This document shows, piece after piece, positions 53,788 to 61,835 of a stretch of DNA of 64,000 nt. The stretch is from Ruminococcus sp. (GTDB lineage: Bacteria > Bacillota > Clostridia > Oscillospirales > Acutalibacteraceae): assembly GCA_017458845.1 (NCBI GenBank), contig JAFSZY010000014.1, positions 156,495-220,494 on the forward strand, in the 5' to 3' direction. Under the pieces are notes generated by a model. It had not been told where the DNA came from, made no database searches, and worked only from the letters and a program-made list of their open reading frames with translations. The number at the start of each line of letters is the position of its first letter. Positions within the stretch are counted from its first letter, which is position 1. The position numbers and the translations under genes were made by a program.

Positions 53788-54444
53788 TTAACCGAGCATT
53801 TTCTTAGCTATCGAAAGATAAGAAATAAAAAGAATATAAGAAACAACTGAGAGCACAAGACTAGCGCAGAAGAAAATAAGCCCTACAAATCTTAAGAAAA
53901 GGAACGGGAACATAAATGCGTAAGTAATAGAGCCAAGTATAGCGAAAATATATATACCCATAATAACCTTAAAGATAAAAGCGCCCTTTACAACCATTTC
54001 GGTATCGCCGAGATTGGAAGCAAGACTCATAATGCCTTGAATAGTAAGGATAGTAGCAATGAGGTCAGCAATCTTGTTGCAGCTTTCGCACATATTATAT
54101 ATAGTCGGATTGCTTGATTGGAAGAAAGATCCAACAACAACAAAAATCATACCGACAATAACACAATACAAAGCATACGAAAAGTTCTTATTGTCCTTGC
54201 CCGCCTTACCCAGACCGACGAGCTTAAGAATAGCGGCAATAATAAATACAACAACTCCGCCGATAGCAAATACACTCATTAAAGCTAACGAGCCAAGTCC
54301 TGTAACGGCATTGTCTGCATCAATACTTGCGCCTAGCAAGGCTAAAAAGATAGCGGCAACGCCCATAGCTACAACACCGATAATCTGGAGGATTTCAGCG
54401 GTGAAAAGTTTTTTTACGCCGGAAAAAGCATTTGGAAATCTCAT
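53788..54444 (-). CDS. Polytopic membrane protein of unknown function (218 aa)
   Basis: Six predicted helices (about residues 18-40, 52-76, 86-106, 125-140, 150-175, 180-212), with short basic loops (KLVGLGKAGKDNKN). Two close cysteines (MCESCNK) sit before helix 4. No family motif recognised. Single gene between rubrerythrin and a repeat region. Probably real, as it is preceded by AAGGGAGATATG-type spacing and shows normal codon use. Confidence 0.65.
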   Translation of the reverse strand: MRFPNAFSGVKKLFTAEILQIIGVVAMGVAAIFLALLGASIDADNAVTGLGSLALMSVFAIGGVVVFIIAAILKLVGLGKAGKDNKNFSYALYCVIVGMIFVVVGSFFQSSNPTIYNMCESCNKIADLIATILTIQGIMSLASNLGDTEMVVKGAFIFKVIMGIYIFAILGSITYAFMFPFLFLRFVGLIFFCASLVLSVVSYILFISYLSIAKKMLG

Positions 54445-54842
54445 TTTTCATATCTCCCTTATAAAAAAATAATTGCAGAAACCGAATTGAACATATCAGT
54501 TTCATACATTGAAATTTTACAATATCACCATTCATTTTTCAATAGTTTAGCGAAAATACAAAATTACAATTCTGTAAAAATTGAGCCGCGTTTGAAGCAA
54601 AATAATAAGAGCTGACTCTAAAGTCAGCCTCTCTGTCATTCAAAGCTTTAGCGAAGAATCCAAACTGCATAAAACTAAATATTTTTCGTCGCATTGCTCC
54701 TCAGAATGATACAAAGGGATAGAGATAACTGCGTTTCATCTTTTCCAATGTTTCGTTTCGCCTGTGACCACCTCTATATTGGTAAAGTTCACCTAAAGCA
54801 ACGGCGGGAAAAAGGTCCACCGGACCTTTTTCTTATCCGCCT
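54445..54842. other. 400-bp gene-free stretch with a palindromic repeat and a hairpin
   Basis: 54445-54608 is AT-rich with nothing I can name. 54608-54724 is repeat copy A (listed separately). 54725-54842 holds no gene I trust; a 39-codon frame on the complement (54701-54820, starting GTG, with GELYQYRGGHRRNE) crosses both the repeat and a hairpin. That hairpin (AAAAAGGTCC/GGACCTTTTT, 54809-54831) looks like a bidirectional terminator and is the second stop signal downstream of tRNA-Ala. Confidence 0.6.
54608..54724. repeat. Palindromic intergenic repeat, copy A
   Basis: About 115 bp, aligned over its whole length with copy B at 58444. It begins with a small hairpin (GCTGAC...GTCAGC), then a TGTCATT...TTAGCGAAGAATC arm and an inverted TTTTTCGTCGC...CAGAATGATA arm. 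It resembles the widespread TGTCATTCTGAGCG...GAAGAATC intergenic palindromes (recalled, not searched). Confidence 0.75.
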
Positions 54843-54855
54843 TTCGAGCCCCGTT
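54843..54855 (+). repeat. Inverted copy of the tRNA-Ala T-arm
   Basis: TTCGAGCCCCGTT is the exact reverse complement of 54910-54922 in tRNA-Ala. It lies just beyond the tRNA terminator, so a read-through RNA could pair it with the T-arm. Confidence 0.7.
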
Positions 54856-54862
54856 TAGGCAA

Positions 54863-54898
54863 AAATAATAAGGGTACCAATTTGGCACCCTTATTATT
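54863..54898 (-). terminator. Terminator of tRNA-Ala
   Basis: A 12-bp AT/GC stem (AATAATAAGGGT/ACCCTTATTATT, extendable inward) followed by TTTTTG on the complement, starting 2 nt past the tRNA CCA end. Confidence 0.85.
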
Positions 54899-54899
54899 T

Positions 54900-54975
54900 T
54901 GGTGGAGATAACGGGGCTCGAACCCGTGACCTCTTGACTGCCAGTCAAGCACTCTCCCAGCTGAGCTATACCCCC
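54900..54975 (-). tRNA. tRNA-Ala(GGC)
   Basis: 76 nt with encoded CCA. Complement reads GGGGGTATAGCTCAGCTGGG at the 5' end; the anticodon loop is CTGGCAG, giving anticodon GGC. The G3-U70 wobble pair and A73, the alanine identity elements, are present. A perfect promoter precedes it. Confidence 0.97.
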
Positions 54976-54987
54976 AAGCGCGTAATT

Positions 54988-55016
54988 ATTATATACAATA
55001 ATTATTATATTGTCAA
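54988..55016 (-). promoter_or_regulatory. Consensus promoter of tRNA-Ala
   Basis: TTGACA (55011-55016), 17-bp spacer, TATAAT (54988-54993) on the complement; the -35 box abuts the amylase terminator. Confidence 0.9.
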
Positions 55017-55019
55017 TAA

Positions 55020-55046
55020 GGCTGCCCCAAATTATTCGGGGCAGCC
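55020..55046 (-). terminator. Terminator of the amylase gene
   Basis: A 9-bp GC-rich stem (GGCTGCCCC with GGGGCAGCC) with an AT-rich loop, 12 nt past the stop; the T-run is weak. Confidence 0.72.
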
Positions 55047-55058
55047 CTAAATATATAT

Positions 55059-57068
55059 TTACGGGACGGAGTACTCGCCGTTGGGTTCGAGGTCGAAGCC
55101 CTGCTCGCCCTGACCGGGATACTGCTCTGTGCCGTCATTAAAGATTACATAAGCCATATCCCAATCATTCTGAACCTTGTAAGTGTATGTGTTGCCGCTC
55201 TTTTTGGTCATTTCATTGCCCGGCCACGCCATTTCATTGTTATCACCAAAATAGATATAAGCGTTTATTTTGCTTCCCCATGAGTCTGGTTTTGTGAATG
55301 TAATGGTGTCGCCTTTCTTAACACCTTTGCCCTCAAACATAAGCTCCGGGTTTGTAAAGCAATATTTCATATATGTTTTTTCGCCGCTCTTGTTCTCACC
55401 GCGAAGGACTAATGTAATCACACCATCCTTGGCGTCGTCGGATTTGAGCGTGATTTTGTCGCCGTTCTTGAATTCTGTTTCTTTGCCGTTGCCGATTGTG
55501 TAGGTGGCTTTCGAGGCGTTCTTGCTTTCAAGTTTAGCGTCAACTGTCTTACCGTCAAAAATAATCTTAGTATCGTCGCTGACTTTTACTGTAGCGGGAG
55601 CTTCACGCTCAACATAGCCATCGTTGTAAAGCACAACTACTGTTTCCTCGGGAACCTTTGTATTACAGGTGATTTTTCCGTCCTTAACAGTGTACTCTGT
55701 CTTTCCGTCAACGCGGTCAACATATGTACCGTCGGCAAGGTCTGTCTTCATATTGAGCTTTAAATCGCCCGCTGTGTTGATAATTACAGCTCCCTTATTT
55801 CCTCGGCAGATTTCAAGAGCGGAATCGTCGTCATCGGGATTATAGAAAGCCTCCTTCTCTCCTACCATAGCGTTGCGGAAGAAATTGACCTCTACAACAC
55901 TTTTGTCCTTATAGAACATATCGCCGCTTGTGCCGATATAGTTCATAGTTCCCCACTGTTCTTCCGTGGAATTACCATAGGGTCTGTCAAAGAACAAGGG
56001 CGTTCCTTTGGCTCTTGCGGCTAATATAGCGTATCCGAGAATAATCTGTTTGTTATCCATCTGAGCCCAGTTGCCGTCGTTGATATAATTATCGTGAGAC
56101 TCAACCCATGTTACGCAGTTGCTGCTTCCGCCTACCTGGAATTCTTTGATGAGAGAAGCGTACAAATTGCTCGATGTAATCGCGCTGCGGATAGAACCGC
56201 CTAACGCGCTTGCAGTTGTCGCGCCGATTGTTTTGATATATTCAGCTATACGGTCATTATCACCCTGTAAAACTTCGCCGTAATTAAAAATTCTCTTGGC
56301 GTCCTTGATTTCTGTTGTAACTCTTTTCCAGAAATTATTCTTAACGCCCTTGGTTTCGGTCGGGTCATCAGCAAGCGCGATATGCTTAGCGCAGTCATAA
56401 CGGAAACCGTCGGCGCCGCATTCGATACAATCGTTTACATATTTGATATAATAATCCTGAAAATCCTTGTTTTCAGTGTTGATATCAGGGAGTCCGCCCA
56501 TTTTATATGTAGTACACTGTAATCTGTCGCCCCAGTTGCTAATATCCTTATCGCTGTTCTTGTGATAAAGCTTATCCATTCCGCCGACAGCGTCAAGAAG
56601 ATTCTTGTTTACAGCCTCGGTTGTAGGGGTTGTGTGATTGGGAACTGTATCAACGATAACTTTAATACCATATTCGTCTGCCTTTTTGCACATTGATTTA
56701 AATTCGTCGCGTGTTCCGAGCTGATAGTTGCCTATTGTAAAGTCAGTCGGCTGGAAATGATAATACCATTTGCCGTCGCCGTAAAGCTGCATACCGCCGT
56801 TTTCGCCTTCAAGACATTCGTTTATCGGAGAAGTCTGAATTGTACTGAAGCCTGCCGCGGCAATATCCTCCAGGGAGTTTTCGATAGTTTTAAAATCCCA
56901 ACAGAAGCAGTGGAGAATCGTTCCGTCCTTTATATTGGCTGTTAGATTACCCTTTCCCGTCTCTGATTTGGAATCTGAGGATTTATTATCACCGCAAGAT
57001 GTTAAACTTAACGCTGACAACGATAAGATAATGATTGCTAGAACAATTGATATAATTTTTTTTGACAT
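55059..57068 (-). CDS. Alpha-amylase lipoprotein (GH13) with C-terminal starch-binding module
   Basis: Extracellular, lipid-anchored starch hydrolase, 669 aa. Lipobox LTSC gives Cys 25 as mature N-terminus. The GH13 barrel spans about 45-440: DTVPNH (140-145), nucleophile Asp225 in GFRYDCAKH, acid/base Glu265 in NYGEVLQ and Asp326 in VESHDN. A C-terminal beta-domain (to about 485) and an Ig-like segment (about 490-575) follow. The last 85 residues (ITFTKPDSWGSKINAYIYFG, WPGNEM, YVIFNDG) are a CBM26-like starch-binding module. No dockerin is present. Its neighbour across a divergent promoter region is a cohesin-like protein. Confidence 0.93.
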   Translation of the reverse strand: MSKKIISIVLAIIILSLSALSLTSCGDNKSSDSKSETGKGNLTANIKDGTILHCFCWDFKTIENSLEDIAAAGFSTIQTSPINECLEGENGGMQLYGDGKWYYHFQPTDFTIGNYQLGTRDEFKSMCKKADEYGIKVIVDTVPNHTTPTTEAVNKNLLDAVGGMDKLYHKNSDKDISNWGDRLQCTTYKMGGLPDINTENKDFQDYYIKYVNDCIECGADGFRYDCAKHIALADDPTETKGVKNNFWKRVTTEIKDAKRIFNYGEVLQGDNDRIAEYIKTIGATTASALGGSIRSAITSSNLYASLIKEFQVGGSSNCVTWVESHDNYINDGNWAQMDNKQIILGYAILAARAKGTPLFFDRPYGNSTEEQWGTMNYIGTSGDMFYKDKSVVEVNFFRNAMVGEKEAFYNPDDDDSALEICRGNKGAVIINTAGDLKLNMKTDLADGTYVDRVDGKTEYTVKDGKITCNTKVPEETVVVLYNDGYVEREAPATVKVSDDTKIIFDGKTVDAKLESKNASKATYTIGNGKETEFKNGDKITLKSDDAKDGVITLVLRGENKSGEKTYMKYCFTNPELMFEGKGVKKGDTITFTKPDSWGSKINAYIYFGDNNEMAWPGNEMTKKSGNTYTYKVQNDWDMAYVIFNDGTEQYPGQGEQGFDLEPNGEYSVP

Positions 57069-57230
57069 AATATCCCTCCAGAAATTTTATAATCTAATAA
57101 TAACACAAGATCTTCATAAAGCCTATATCCAAATGCAACAAAAATTTTATAAAAATATATACAATTTTAACTATGGATTTTTTACTTAATATATGTTAAA
57201 ATGTAATAGATTAAAAGGAGGTTTTTCAAA

Positions 57231-58427
57231 ATGAAAAAATTAACTGCTATTTTTATCGCTGTTCTTCTGGTAATAGGATGCTTCTCAGTAATGGCTGTTT
57301 CAGCCGCTGATACCGCAACAATTACAGTAGACGGCAAAACTTACACAGTAGATGTCGGCAAGACTCTGACTTACACTGTAAACTTAAAAACTGTACACAA
57401 AATTACTAACGGTGAATTCTATTTAGGTTATCCGCAGGATGTGCTGTCAATCGATAATGACGAAGCTTTTGATTTCCCTGTTGTAGGCAAAAGCAGCGTT
57501 ACTTACAACTACAATGAGAACATCCAGAATGAATTCAGATTCAACTTCTCAAATCAGGCTAACCCCATTGATTTCACAAACGATGGTGTTCTTGTAACAA
57601 TCGGCTTTACAGTTAAAGCAGCGGGCTCGGGCTCTATCGGATTCATCAATGACACTCAGGCAGAGTCAGGACAGCTCACAAGAGAGACAATTCTGAGCTG
57701 GGTTGACACAGATTACTCAATCAACGACGAGCTCCCGAACGCAACATTCACTTATACTGTTACGGGCTACAACACTGATCAGCCGACCACAGAGAGTCAG
57801 ACACCCACAGAATCTCAGGTTACAACTCCCACTGAGACTCAGGTTACAACTCCCACTGAGACTCAGGCTACACAGCCCACAGAGGCTCCCGCTACTGCAA
57901 TCAAGGTAACAGCCGCTAAGACTTCTATCTATGTAAAGGGCACAACTAAAGTTACCGCTACTGTAACAAATCCTGTAGGCGCGACAACATTCAAGTCCAG
58001 CAACACAGGCGTTGCTACAGTTAAGGCAAGCGGCAATGTTGCTACAGTAACAGCTAAAAAGGCTGGCTCTGTGACTATTACAGCTACTAACAACGGCAAA
58101 AATGCTTCTGTAAAGATTACTATCTCTAAGAAAGCTAACACGATGACTGTGAAAGCTAAGGCCTGCTCAGCAAAGGCTTCAAAGAAAACTACTATCAAGA
58201 AGGCTAAGGCGTTCACTATTAAGAATGCTAAGGGTACAGTAACATTCAAGAAAGTTTCCGGTGACAAGAAGATTACCATAAATAAAAAGACCGGTAACAT
58301 CACTGTTAAAAAGGGCTTAAAGAAAGGCAAGACTTACAAGCTAAAAGTCAGCGTTACAGCCGCCGGCAACACAGAGTATAAGGCTGCCACAAAGAAAGTT
58401 ACAGTTAAAATTAAAATAACCAAATAA
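57231..58427 (+). CDS. Secreted cohesin-like and Big_2 domain protein
   Basis: A 398-aa exported protein. Signal peptide MKKLTAIFIAVLLVIGCFSV... ends near SAA (residue 26). Residues 30-180 are a beta-sandwich resembling cohesin domains (GEFYLGYPQDVLSID, NFSNQANPIDFTNDGVLVTIGF). A Thr/Pro/Glu/Gln linker (about 184-225, TPTETQ repeats) precedes a Big_2-like domain (about 227-302, VATVKASGNVATVTAKKAGS). The last 95 residues are very Lys-rich beta repeats (KKVSGDKKITINKKTGNITV) and may bind wall polymers. AAAGGAGG supports the start. Role as a surface scaffold or glycan binder is inference. Confidence 0.78.
   Translation: MKKLTAIFIAVLLVIGCFSVMAVSAADTATITVDGKTYTVDVGKTLTYTVNLKTVHKITNGEFYLGYPQDVLSIDNDEAFDFPVVGKSSVTYNYNENIQNEFRFNFSNQANPIDFTNDGVLVTIGFTVKAAGSGSIGFINDTQAESGQLTRETILSWVDTDYSINDELPNATFTYTVTGYNTDQPTTESQTPTESQVTTPTETQVTTPTETQATQPTEAPATAIKVTAAKTSIYVKGTTKVTATVTNPVGATTFKSSNTGVATVKASGNVATVTAKKAGSVTITATNNGKNASVKITISKKANTMTVKAKACSAKASKKTTIKKAKAFTIKNAKGTVTFKKVSGDKKITINKKTGNITVKKGLKKGKTYKLKVSVTAAGNTEYKAATKKVTVKIKITK
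57816..57863 (+). repeat. 24-bp tandem repeat in the TPTE linker
   Basis: Two identical 24-bp units starting CAGGTTACAACTCCCACTGA encode QVTTPTET twice; a typical expandable linker. Confidence 0.9.
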
Positions 58428-58443
58428 TCAAGCATAATTATGC

Positions 58444-58565
58444 GGGGCTGGCTCTAAAGTCAGCCCCTGCTGTCATTCTGAGCGTTAGCGAAGATTCTAA
58501 AACCGCATAAAGCCAAAGATTCTTCGTCGCGCTGCTCTTCAGAATAACACTAAGGGGATGGCTTA
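58444..58565. repeat. Palindromic intergenic repeat, copy B
   Basis: Diverged copy of the element at 54608. It starts with hairpin GGGGCTG/CAGCCCC (58444-58467), then TGTCATTCTGAGCG...GAAGATTCT and its inverted partner AGATTCTTCG...TTCAGAAT. It lies in the 3' untranslated region of the cohesin-like gene. Confidence 0.78.
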
Positions 58566-58597
58566 AAATTCCTTTTTAGCCATCCCCGTTATTTTTT
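58554..58597 (+). terminator. Terminator of the cohesin-like gene
   Basis: A perfect 10-bp stem (GGGGATGGCT/AGCCATCCCC, 58554-58587) followed by GTTATTTTTT. Confidence 0.85.
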
Positions 58598-58606
58598 AAT
58601 AATCTT

Positions 58607-59881
58607 TTATCGAATTTTTTTATTTATACAAAGGATTTGTTCTCTTGTCCCCTTTTCGGTCGGGGATTTCTTTTTTTCAGCCACAATATATTTTCCGCTT
58701 GTCATAATTCCGTAAAAATCATTAGACTCGTTTTGAGGAGAATTATAAACTTGTTTGAACTTACCGCTTTCTATACTATAACTATAAATAGATTCAGGAG
58801 AATTATAAAAGAAATATCCGTCCAGATAACAAAGCTTTGAGAAGGAGTTGGCATACTCCTTGTTATCACTGCTGAACCACCTGTCTTTTACGGTTTTGAG
58901 AACTTTGTTTTTATTGCTTTCTCGTACAATAAAGGCTGAATAACGCTTATTCCGATAGTTATTGTCTATAAAGTAATACGCATTATCCTTAATATAAACG
59001 CGGGATAAAATATCTCTGAAAAAAGAAGAATCATAAGTTGCAGAAGAACATCTGAATTCTTTTTTGTATGTGACATCAGACTTAAAGCCCTTGTGTTTAT
59101 CAGATTTATATGAATTGAGCTTGGTATCGCTGATAAGAAAATACTCGTGAGATACATAACCGCAGGTATCGGGCATCGGGTCATCGTCGGTCAAGTCAAC
59201 GTGATACCAGTTTTTACCAAGATGAACCAGATTCCAGCAATGATATTCACTACCGTTATCTATACATTTATTACTGATTCCCGCTTTATACAGCAGATAA
59301 CTGTACGCTCTGGCGTAGCCCTCGCATACGGCTTCTCCATTCACCAGCGCGCCGTATGCTGTATAAACTATGCCTTCGCCCGACGTGTACTCGCAATCGC
59401 AAATAATCTTGTCGTGAATAGTCAAAGCCTTTTCCAAATCGGACTGTCTGTTATCAACTTCCTTTAAGAAATCGTTAACAGCCTTGTCAAATTTGTCGAT
59501 ATAATCGGAGATTTCTTTTTTATTTACTATGTATTCAGGGTAAACATAGTATATTATTTTGTTTTTATCGTGGTCATAGTTAAATGTCGCGGCGTCAACA
59601 TAAAAAATATCAGGATTAGTAAATATTGCCGACCTATAAACCTGAGGAAAATCATCAATAGATACACCGTATTTGAAAATATCAATTTTTGATTGCTTAT
59701 TTCTGAGGCATTTAGCTATATAACTTTCTATCCCCTTGTAGTCCTTTTCAACATCAGGAATAAGGGAGTATATTTTAGCCGGAGATTTTTTCGGTTTAAT
59801 ATCAGCAGAATTCATATCGCAGGAGCACACAAAAACTATGACTGTTAATATAGAAATAAAAGATAATAAAGCTTTTTTCAA
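58607..59881 (-). CDS. Transglutaminase-like domain lipoprotein
   Basis: A 424-aa exported lipoprotein (lipobox VCSC, Cys 21). Residues about 140-245 form a transglutaminase-core domain with an intact Cys186 (NGEAVCEGYA), His214 (EYHCWNLV) and Asp229 (WYHVDLTDDD) triad, so it may act as a protease or crosslinking enzyme at the surface. The N-terminal 120 residues and C-terminal 170 residues (Tyr-rich, resembling a small propeller of DUF5050 type) are unassigned. The stop is 10 nt from the neighbouring terminator. Confidence 0.8.
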   Translation of the reverse strand: MKKALLSFISILTVIVFVCSCDMNSADIKPKKSPAKIYSLIPDVEKDYKGIESYIAKCLRNKQSKIDIFKYGVSIDDFPQVYRSAIFTNPDIFYVDAATFNYDHDKNKIIYYVYPEYIVNKKEISDYIDKFDKAVNDFLKEVDNRQSDLEKALTIHDKIICDCEYTSGEGIVYTAYGALVNGEAVCEGYARAYSYLLYKAGISNKCIDNGSEYHCWNLVHLGKNWYHVDLTDDDPMPDTCGYVSHEYFLISDTKLNSYKSDKHKGFKSDVTYKKEFRCSSATYDSSFFRDILSRVYIKDNAYYFIDNNYRNKRYSAFIVRESNKNKVLKTVKDRWFSSDNKEYANSFSKLCYLDGYFFYNSPESIYSYSIESGKFKQVYNSPQNESNDFYGIMTSGKYIVAEKKKSPTEKGTREQILCINKKIR

Positions 59882-59885
59882 ACAA

Positions 59886-60602
59886 TCACCTGATTTCGCA
59901 CAAATCCTTTATAACTTCCCCCGCTATTATCAAGCCTGCGACGGGCGGTACAAACGACATACTGCCGGGAATTTGTTTTCCGTTAGACGCTTTTTCTTCA
60001 ATTTCACCATTGGGAACAAGAGGGTTCTCCTTTGAATATACTACTTTGAGCTTTTTGATACCACGTTTTTTTAGCTCCTTTCGCATAACTCTGGCGAGCG
60101 GACAAATTGAAGTATTGAAAATATCCTCTACCTCAAACAATGTAGGATTTAATTTGTTACCCGTACCCATTGATGAAATAATCGGCGTAATCGCTTCATA
60201 TGCTTTCATTACAAGTTCTATTTTACCAGTAACTGTATCAATAGCATCAACTACATAATCATAGTTTGTAAAATCAAATTCATCGGAAGTGTCGGGAGTA
60301 AAGAAGGTTTTATACGTATTTAGCTTCAGATTGGGATTGATGCTAAGCAATCTTTTTGCCGCGGCATCCACCTTATATTCACCTATTGTGTCATATGTGG
60401 CAAAAATCTGACGATTGATATTGGTCAGCGATATCTTATCTTTATCAATGATATCAAGCTCACCGACGCCGCTTCTGACAAGAGACTCGGCTGTATAACC
60501 TCCTACTCCGCCAATCCCAAAGACAGCAATTCGGCAGGATTTAAGCTTATTTATACCGTCTGAGCCAATCAAAAGCTCAGAGCGCGAAAACTGATTGAGC
60601 AT
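59886..60602 (-). CDS. tcdA: tRNA threonylcarbamoyladenosine dehydratase (TcdA)
   Basis: E1-like ATP-dependent enzyme that cyclises t6A37 in tRNA; about 238 aa. GIGGVGGYTAESLVRSGVG (near 28) is the nucleotide site; DKDKISLTNINRQ, VDAIDTVTGKIEL and the CPLARVMRKELKKRGI segment fit TcdA rather than MoeB or ThiF. AACAGGAGAGGAAAT sets the start at 60602 (LNQFSRSELLIGSDGI). It precedes a transglutaminase-type gene by 4 nt. Confidence 0.9.
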   Translation of the reverse strand: MLNQFSRSELLIGSDGINKLKSCRIAVFGIGGVGGYTAESLVRSGVGELDIIDKDKISLTNINRQIFATYDTIGEYKVDAAAKRLLSINPNLKLNTYKTFFTPDTSDEFDFTNYDYVVDAIDTVTGKIELVMKAYEAITPIISSMGTGNKLNPTLFEVEDIFNTSICPLARVMRKELKKRGIKKLKVVYSKENPLVPNGEIEEKASNGKQIPGSMSFVPPVAGLIIAGEVIKDLCEIR

Positions 60603-60675
60603 ATTTCCTCTCCTGTTTTTTGATAAAAATATTATACTTAAATTATAAAAAATTTTCAATATTTTTTTAAAACAC

Positions 60676-60704
60676 TTGACATTATTAAAACCATTTGTTA
60701 TAAT
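60676..60704 (+). promoter_or_regulatory. Perfect sigma-A promoter of cysK
   Basis: TTGACA (60676-60681), 17-bp spacer, TATAAT (60699-60704). Such a strong promoter implies that control is by repression or by the leader. Confidence 0.92.
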
Positions 60705-60705
60705 A

Positions 60706-60722
60706 CCTACAAATTAAGTAGG
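60706..60722. promoter_or_regulatory. Rrf2-type operator in front of cysK
   Basis: Perfect palindrome CCTAC-N7-GTAGG starting 2 bp after the -10 box, covering the transcription start. The same motif lies at the matching position of the rrf2 promoter (62293-62308). Confidence 0.75.
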
Positions 60723-60752
60723 ATTACTAAGTTTTAATTTTGAGGTGACAAA

Positions 60753-60812
60753 ATGAATTACTACAAAGCTCATGAACGATGTAGCCTTACAACCGCCGCC
60801 TATAGCGGATAA
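60753..60812 (+). CDS. Possible cysK leader peptide (19 aa)
   Basis: Frame MNYYKAHERCSLTTAAYSG with GAGGTGACAAA before the ATG, so it should be translated. One Cys and two Ser codons lie in it, next to a GCCGCC-type stem (CCGC/GCGG, 60796-60808). Located 46 nt before cysK, between a strong promoter and the gene. A regulatory role is inference. Confidence 0.5.
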   Translation: MNYYKAHERCSLTTAAYSG

Positions 60813-60858
60813 AAGGAGCAACGAAAAATTTTTAAATTAATTTAAAAGGAGATTCATT

Positions 60859-61791
60859 ATGAAAATATATAACAGAATTACAGATTTAATCGGAAACACA
60901 CCGCTTTTAGAGCTCAAAAACTACGAAAAAACCAACAATCTTGAAGCTACCGTTATAGGAAAGCTTGAGTATTTTAATCCAGCGGGAAGCGTAAAGGACA
61001 GAATTGCCCGCGCTATGATTGACGAAGCCGAGGCTAAAGGCGTTCTTAAAGAAGGCGCTGTAATAATTGAGCCCACAAGCGGCAACACAGGTATCGGCCT
61101 TGCCGCGGTGGCTTCCTCACGCGGTTACCGAATTATTCTTACAATGCCCGAGACTATGAGTATTGAAAGAAGAAATCTATTGAAGGCGTACGGAGCTGAG
61201 CTTGTATTAACAGACGGTTCTAAGGGTATGAAGGGCGCTATCGCCAAGGCTGACGAGCTTGCCGCAAAAATCCCGAATAGCTTTATCCCGAGTCAGTTCA
61301 CAAACCCCGACAATCCCGCAGCTCACGTTAAGACAACAGGTCCCGAAATTTGGGAAGATACAGACGGTAAGGTTGACATTTTCGTAGCAGGCGTTGGCAC
61401 AGGAGGAACGGTTTCGGGCGTTGGTCAATACCTGAAGAGCAAGAATCCTGATATAAAGGTTGTTGCGGTTGAACCTGCCACCTCCCCTGTTCTGTCAAAA
61501 GGGACTCCCGGTCCTCATAAGATTCAGGGAATCGGCGCGGGATTTGTACCAGAAACACTGGACACAAAGATTTATGATGAAATTATAACTGTTGAAAACG
61601 AGGAAGCTTTCGAAACGGGCAGAACCCTCGCTCAAAATGAAGGGTTACTCGTAGGTATTTCCTCAGGCGCCGCGGTATTCGCCGCTACTCAGCTTGCCCA
61701 AAGACCCGAAAACAAAGGAAAAACAATTGTCGCTCTCTTGCCAGACACAGGCGAGCGTTACCTCTCCACCCCTATGTTTTCAGAAGCATAA
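60859..61791 (+). CDS. cysK: Cysteine synthase A (O-acetylserine sulfhydrylase)
   Basis: PLP enzyme making cysteine from O-acetylserine and sulfide, 310 aa. [12 protein letters not shown] (PLP Lys near 43), [12 protein letters not shown] (near 70), [16 protein letters not shown] (near 175) and [10 protein letters not shown] (near 263) are canonical. AAAAGGAG supports the start. With cysE on the same strand 0.7 kb downstream it encodes the two-step serine-to-cysteine pathway; the Rrf2 gene between them is probably the regulator. Confidence 0.97.
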   Translation: MKIYNRITDLIGNTPLLELKNYEKTNNLEATVIGKLEYFNPAGSVKDRIARAMIDEAEAKGVLKEGAVIIEPTSGNTGIGLAAVASSRGYRIILTMPETMSIERRNLLKAYGAELVLTDGSKGMKGAIAKADELAAKIPNSFIPSQFTNPDNPAAHVKTTGPEIWEDTDGKVDIFVAGVGTGGTVSGVGQYLKSKNPDIKVVAVEPATSPVLSKGTPGPHKIQGIGAGFVPETLDTKIYDEIITVENEEAFETGRTLAQNEGLLVGISSGAAVFAATQLAQRPENKGKTIVALLPDTGERYLSTPMFSEA

Positions 61792-61804
61792 TTACGATAT
61801 TTAA

Positions 61805-61830
61805 AAGCGGAAACCACGAGGTTTCCGCTT
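61805..61830. terminator. Terminator between cysK and rrf2
   Basis: An 11-bp stem (AAGCGGAAACC/GGTTTCCGCTT) with a 4-nt loop; T-rich on both outer sides, serving both convergent genes. Confidence 0.85.
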
Positions 61831-61835
61831 AGCTT

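Noticed and set aside
54900..54975. Apparent GCC (glycine) anticodon in an alanine-type tRNA body
   Set aside because: Produced by reading the + strand; on the complement the anticodon is GGC, an ordinary tRNA-Ala.
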